Under the pieces are notes generated by a model, which had not been told where the DNA came from, made no database searches, and saw only the letters and a list, made by a program, of their open reading frames with translations. 64,000 bases of DNA, taken from the NCBI RefSeq assembly GCF_004151105.1, contig NZ_PHRF01000028.1, forward strand, positions 1-64,000, read 5' to 3'. A program made the translations under genes and the position numbers. This document shows positions 60,806 through 64,000 of this stretch, piece after piece. Every line of letters begins with the position of its first letter. The stretch's first letter is position 1. This DNA comes from Streptomyces sp. L-9-10. GTDB lineage: Bacteria; Actinomycetota; Actinomycetes; Streptomycetales; Streptomycetaceae.

Positions 60806-63428
60806 CCGGCGCGGACTCGGGCGGGTCCTGGTACGTCACGACCAGCTCGCCGTTCTGGGCGTCCACCTTGATGTGCGACCCGTCCTCCGCCTCACCGCGC
60901 AGCAGCGCGCGTCCGACCAGCGTCTCGACCTCGTGCGAGATATAGCGGCGCAGCGGACGGGCCCCGTACACCGGATCGAAGCCCTGGTGGGCGATGAGTT
61001 CGCGGGCGGGCTCGGTGAGTTCCACCGTGATCCTGCGCTCCGCGAGACGCCGGCGCAGTTCGTCGAACTGGAGGTCGACGATCCGCTCGATCTGGGTCAG
61101 GCCGAGCGGCTTGAAGAGCACGATGTCGTCCACGCGGTTGAGGAACTCCGGCCGGAAATGCGCGCGGAGTTCGGACATCACCTGCGCGCGGGCGTCGGGC
61201 TTGATCTCGCCGTCCGCGCTCGCGTCCAGCAGGTAGGGGGAGCCGATGTTGGAGGTCATGATGACGACGGTGTTGCGGAAGTCGACGGTCCGCCCCTGGG
61301 CATCGGTGATCCGGCCGTCGTCCAGCACCTGGAGCAGGGTGTTGAAGACATCGGCGTGGGCCTTCTCGATCTCGTCGAACAGGACCACCGAGTACGGCTT
61401 GCGGCGGACGGCCTCGGTGAGCTGGCCGCCCTCCTCGTACCCCACGTATCCGGGCGGGGCGCCGACGAGCCGGCTCACGGTGTGCCGCTCCTGGTACTCG
61501 CTCATGTCGAGGCGGACCATGCTCTCCTCGGAGTCGAAGAGCGCGGCCGCGAGGGTCTTCGCCAGCTCGGTCTTGCCCACGCCGGTCGGGCCGAGGAAGA
61601 TGAACGACCCGATCGGGCGGCGCGGGTCACGGATGCCGGACCGGGCCCGGATGATCGCGTCGGCCACCAGCTGTACGGCCTCGTCCTGCCCGATCACCCG
61701 CTCCTGGAGGATCTCGTCCAGCCGCAGCAGCTTCTCGCGCTCGGCCTCCTGGAGCCGGCTCACCGGAACGCCGGTCCACGCGGCGACGATCTCGGCGATC
61801 TCGTCCTCGGTGACCACTTCGCGCAGCAGCCGGGTCTCGCCCTGTTTGGCGCGCAGTTGCTCCTCCTCCGCGGCGAGCCGGCGCTCCAGCTCGGTGAGCC
61901 TTCCGTAGCGCAGCTCGGCGGCGCGGTTGAGGTCATAGGCCCGTTCGGCCTCGTCGGCCTCCTGCCGGACCCGTTCCAGCTCCTGCCGCAGCTCCTGGAC
62001 CTTGCGGATGGCCTGGCGCTCGGACTCCCACTGGGCGCGGCGGGCGTCGGCGTCGGCCCGCAGATCGGTGAGCTCCCTGCGCAGCTCCGCCAGTCTGGTG
62101 ACGCTGGCCGGGTCGGTCTCCTTGGAGAGGGCCGCCTCCTCGATCTCCAGCCGGGTCACCCGCCGCGTCAGTTCGTCCAGTTCGGCGGGCATCGAGTCGA
62201 TCTCGGTACGCATCCGCGCGCAGGCCTCGTCCACCAGGTCGATGGCCTTGTCGGGCAGGAACCGGTCCGAGATGTAGCGGTGGCTGAGTGTCGCCGCGGC
62301 GACCAGCGCCGTGTCCTGGATCCGTACACCGTGGAAGACCTCCAGCCGCTCGCGCAGTCCGCGCAGGATGGAGACGGTGTCCTCCACGCTCGGCTCGTCC
62401 ACCAGCACCTGCTGGAAGCGGCGCTCCAGCGCGGCGTCGGACTCGATGTGCTTGCGGTACTCGTCCAGGGTGGTGGCGCCGATCATGTGCAGCTCACCGC
62501 GGGCGAGCATCGGCTTCAGCATGTTCCCGGCGTCCACCGCCCCTTCGGCGCCGCCCGCGCCGACCACGGTGTGGAGTTCGTCGAGGAAGAGCAGGATCCG
62601 TCCGCCGGCCGCCTTGACCTCGCCGAGCACCGCCTTGAGGCGTTCCTCGAACTCACCGCGGTACTTGGCACCGGCCACCAGCGCGGCCATGTCGAGCGCG
62701 AAGACGGTACGGTCCCGCAGTCCCTCGGGCACATCGCCGCGGACGATCCGCTGGGCGAGGCCCTCCACGATCGCGGTCTTCCCGACCCCCGGGTCGCCGA
62801 TCAGCACCGGGTTGTTCTTGGTCTTGCGGCTGAGGATCTGGGTCACCCGCCGTATCTCGGCGTCCCGGCCGATCACCGGGTCCAGACTGCCGCCACGGGC
62901 CTCGGCGACCAGGTCGCGGCCGTACTTCTCCAGGGCCTCGTACGCGGCCTCCGGGGTCGCGGAGGTGACCCGCTGGTTGCCGCGGACCCGCGTGAGCGCG
63001 GACAGGAACGCCTCCTTGGTGAGCCCGTGGTCCTTCAGCAGGCGCCCCGCGGCGGTGGCGGAGCCCTCGTCGGCCAGCGCCATCATCAGATGCTCGACGG
63101 AGACGTACTCGTCCTTGAGCCGTACGGCCTCCTGCTCGGCGGTGTCCAGCAGCCGTGACAGCCGCTGGGTGACGAACACCTGGCCCGGCGCGGCTCCGGG
63201 GCCGGTCGACCCGGGCCTGCGCGACAGCTCGCTCTCGACGGCGGCGCGCAGCGCGGGCGGATCGACGCCCGCCTGGTCGAGCAGCCGCGGGACGAGCCCG
63301 TCCCGCTGGTCGAGCAGCGCGAGCAGCAGGTGTTCCCCGTCGACCTCGGTCTGCCCGAGGCGTACGGCCGCGCTCTGGGCCTCTTGCAGGGCTTCCTGGG
63401 ACTTCTGGGTGAGGCGGTTCATGTCCAT
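60798..63428 (-). CDS. clpB: ATP-dependent chaperone ClpB
   Basis: An 876-residue Hsp100 disaggregase. It has two N-terminal Clp repeats (about 1-150), a first AAA+ domain (Walker A GDPGVGKT, Walker B FLDELH), a coiled-coil middle domain (about 400-530, rich in [26 protein letters not shown]) and a second AAA+ domain ([17 protein letters not shown]). The middle domain marks ClpB rather than ClpA/ClpC. It resolves protein aggregates together with DnaK/DnaJ. Length is normal for the family. Its start overlaps the CbpM-like gene by 10 bp, and the dnaJ homologue precedes that, forming one chaperone operon. Confidence 0.95.
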   Translation of the reverse strand: MDMNRLTQKSQEALQEAQSAAVRLGQTEVDGEHLLLALLDQRDGLVPRLLDQAGVDPPALRAAVESELSRRPGSTGPGAAPGQVFVTQRLSRLLDTAEQEAVRLKDEYVSVEHLMMALADEGSATAAGRLLKDHGLTKEAFLSALTRVRGNQRVTSATPEAAYEALEKYGRDLVAEARGGSLDPVIGRDAEIRRVTQILSRKTKNNPVLIGDPGVGKTAIVEGLAQRIVRGDVPEGLRDRTVFALDMAALVAGAKYRGEFEERLKAVLGEVKAAGGRILLFLDELHTVVGAGGAEGAVDAGNMLKPMLARGELHMIGATTLDEYRKHIESDAALERRFQQVLVDEPSVEDTVSILRGLRERLEVFHGVRIQDTALVAAATLSHRYISDRFLPDKAIDLVDEACARMRTEIDSMPAELDELTRRVTRLEIEEAALSKETDPASVTRLAELRRELTDLRADADARRAQWESERQAIRKVQELRQELERVRQEADEAERAYDLNRAAELRYGRLTELERRLAAEEEQLRAKQGETRLLREVVTEDEIAEIVAAWTGVPVSRLQEAEREKLLRLDEILQERVIGQDEAVQLVADAIIRARSGIRDPRRPIGSFIFLGPTGVGKTELAKTLAAALFDSEESMVRLDMSEYQERHTVSRLVGAPPGYVGYEEGGQLTEAVRRKPYSVVLFDEIEKAHADVFNTLLQVLDDGRITDAQGRTVDFRNTVVIMTSNIGSPYLLDASADGEIKPDARAQVMSELRAHFRPEFLNRVDDIVLFKPLGLTQIERIVDLQFDELRRRLAERRITVELTEPARELIAHQGFDPVYGARPLRRYISHEVETLVGRALLRGEAEDGSHIKVDAQNGELVVTYQDPPESAPGG

Positions 63429-63799
63429 GGCACGTCGTCACTCCTCGCGCCGGTACGGCGCAGCGCGGCCTCCAACTGGCCGATCCGGTCCAGCAGGTCC
63501 AGTACCAGTCCGATGGAGGCGTAGTTGAGGGGGAGTCCGGCCCGCAGCCGCTGGATACGGGCCAGCGTGCGCGGGGCGGACCGGTCGAACCTGAGCCGGC
63601 CGGCGGGGTCACGGGTGGCGTCCACCAGCCCCAGCGTCACCAGGCGCCGGACCATCTCCGGGTGCATTCCCGAGCCGCGGGCCACGCTCTCCAGGCTGAG
63701 CCCGCGGACGGGCACCAGCTCGTAGACCCGGACGGCCGTCGCGTCCGGCCGTCGCCCGTTCGTCGTGTCCGGCCGTCGCCGCCGTTGCTCGGGCGTCAT
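63419..63799 (-). CDS. CbpM-like chaperone modulator (MerR-type fold)
   Basis: A 126-residue protein. Residues 22-95 ([51 protein letters not shown]) form a MerR-like winged helix-turn-helix. A helix follows ([24 protein letters not shown]) typical of CbpM modulators of DnaJ/CbpA. It is coupled by ATGA to the dnaJ-family gene upstream and overlaps clpB downstream. HspR-type repressors have a related fold, so a repressor role is an alternative. Confidence 0.8.
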   Translation of the reverse strand: MTPEQRRRRPDTTNGRRPDATAVRVYELVPVRGLSLESVARGSGMHPEMVRRLVTLGLVDATRDPAGRLRFDRSAPRTLARIQRLRAGLPLNYASIGLVLDLLDRIGQLEAALRRTGARSDDVPWT

Positions 63800-64000
63800 C
63801 CCTTGCTCCTCGGGTCGAAGTCGGACGCGGCCGCCAGTTCCCCGAACAGCTCGCGTTCACGGTCGGTGGGGTGCGGCGGGACCATCACCCGGACCTCGGC
63901 GTAGAGGTCGCCGTCGGTGCCGCGCGGGTGGGGCATTCCCTCGCCGCGCAGCCGCAGCCGGCGCCCGCTGGAGGAGCCGGGCGGGACAGTGACCTTGGCG
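63796..64000 (-). CDS. DnaJ/CbpA-family co-chaperone, C-terminal part (truncated by window edge)
   Basis: The visible 67 residues ([67 protein letters not shown]) are the last beta-domain and tail of a DnaJ protein. The VPPGSSSGRRLRLRGEGMP and GDLYAEVRVMVP blocks are diagnostic of the peptide-binding C-terminal domains. The start lies beyond the window. The stop overlaps the CbpM-like start as ATGA. Confidence 0.88.
   Translation of the reverse strand, partial: AKVTVPPGSSSGRRLRLRGEGMPHPRGTDGDLYAEVRVMVPPHPTDRERELFGELAAASDFDPRSKG

Noticed and set aside
60873-63158. Long open frame antisense to clpB
   Set aside because: Produced by high third-position GC of clpB on the other strand; no recognisable protein features.

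Overview
The window is high-GC actinobacterial chromosome, almost certainly Streptomyces or a close relative. Signs are strong third-position G/C, GTG and TTG starts, many 4-nt ATGA overlaps, sugar ABC transporters without an ATPase gene, SpoIIE-type phosphatases with anti-sigma-like kinase domains, an RHS protein and an ECF41 sigma factor. No rRNA, tRNA or CRISPR array was seen.

Region 1 (1-3.5 kb) holds an unidentified partial reading frame, a ~215-bp transposase-less element flanked by CTAG and inserted exactly at the stop codon of an ECF41 sigma gene, a small membrane protein and a secreted protein of unknown function.

Region 2 (3.6-12.8 kb) is a compact catabolic locus: aryl/acyl-acid adenylating ligase, benzaldehyde-type dehydrogenase, two paralogous TetR regulators, maleate isomerase, VOC dioxygenase-like protein, an unknown 81-aa protein, alpha/beta hydrolase and SDR dehydrogenase. 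Three transcription units carry a shared 16-bp palindrome, TYGACG-N4-YGTCRM. In front of the SDR gene it fills the spacer of a consensus promoter.

Region 3 (12.9-29.7 kb) is an alginate/uronate-type utilisation locus: LacI regulator, sugar-phosphate-isomerase-like protein, binding protein and two permeases, an unknown TIM-barrel-like protein, two different D-2-hydroxyacid dehydrogenases, an enolase-superfamily enzyme and a secreted PL7 alginate lyase. After an inserted UvrA-like gene and an AraC regulator come a second secreted alginate-lyase-type enzyme and a second LacI regulator. LacI-type boxes sit in both control regions.

Region 4 (30-46.3 kb) is mixed: a ~2,090-residue secreted RHS protein with a unique C-terminal tip and a coupled small membrane protein (candidate toxin and immunity pair), a DUF1990 protein, a SpoIIE-like protein with a degenerate phosphatase site, a two-component system, an ABM-domain protein, a three-gene GMC oxidoreductase operon, and a divergent pair formed by a LysR-like protein without a helix-turn-helix and a DUF5997 protein.

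Region 5 (46.2-57.4 kb) is a nine-gene minus-strand array with a divergent DeoR regulator: secreted GH114 (endo-alpha-1,4-polygalactosaminidase family), binding protein, two permeases, PfkB kinase, GH4 glycosidase, SIS isomerase/deaminase, class II aldolase and Gfo/Idh/MocA protein. The gene set fits uptake and breakdown of galactosamine polymers (fungal galactosaminogalactan or bacterial Pel) and is the best candidate here for an undescribed system.

Region 6 (57.6-64 kb) has a large PAS-GAF-SpoIIE-HATPase regulator, two small proteins (one a UBP-type zinc finger) and a dnaJ-cbpM-clpB chaperone operon running off the right edge.
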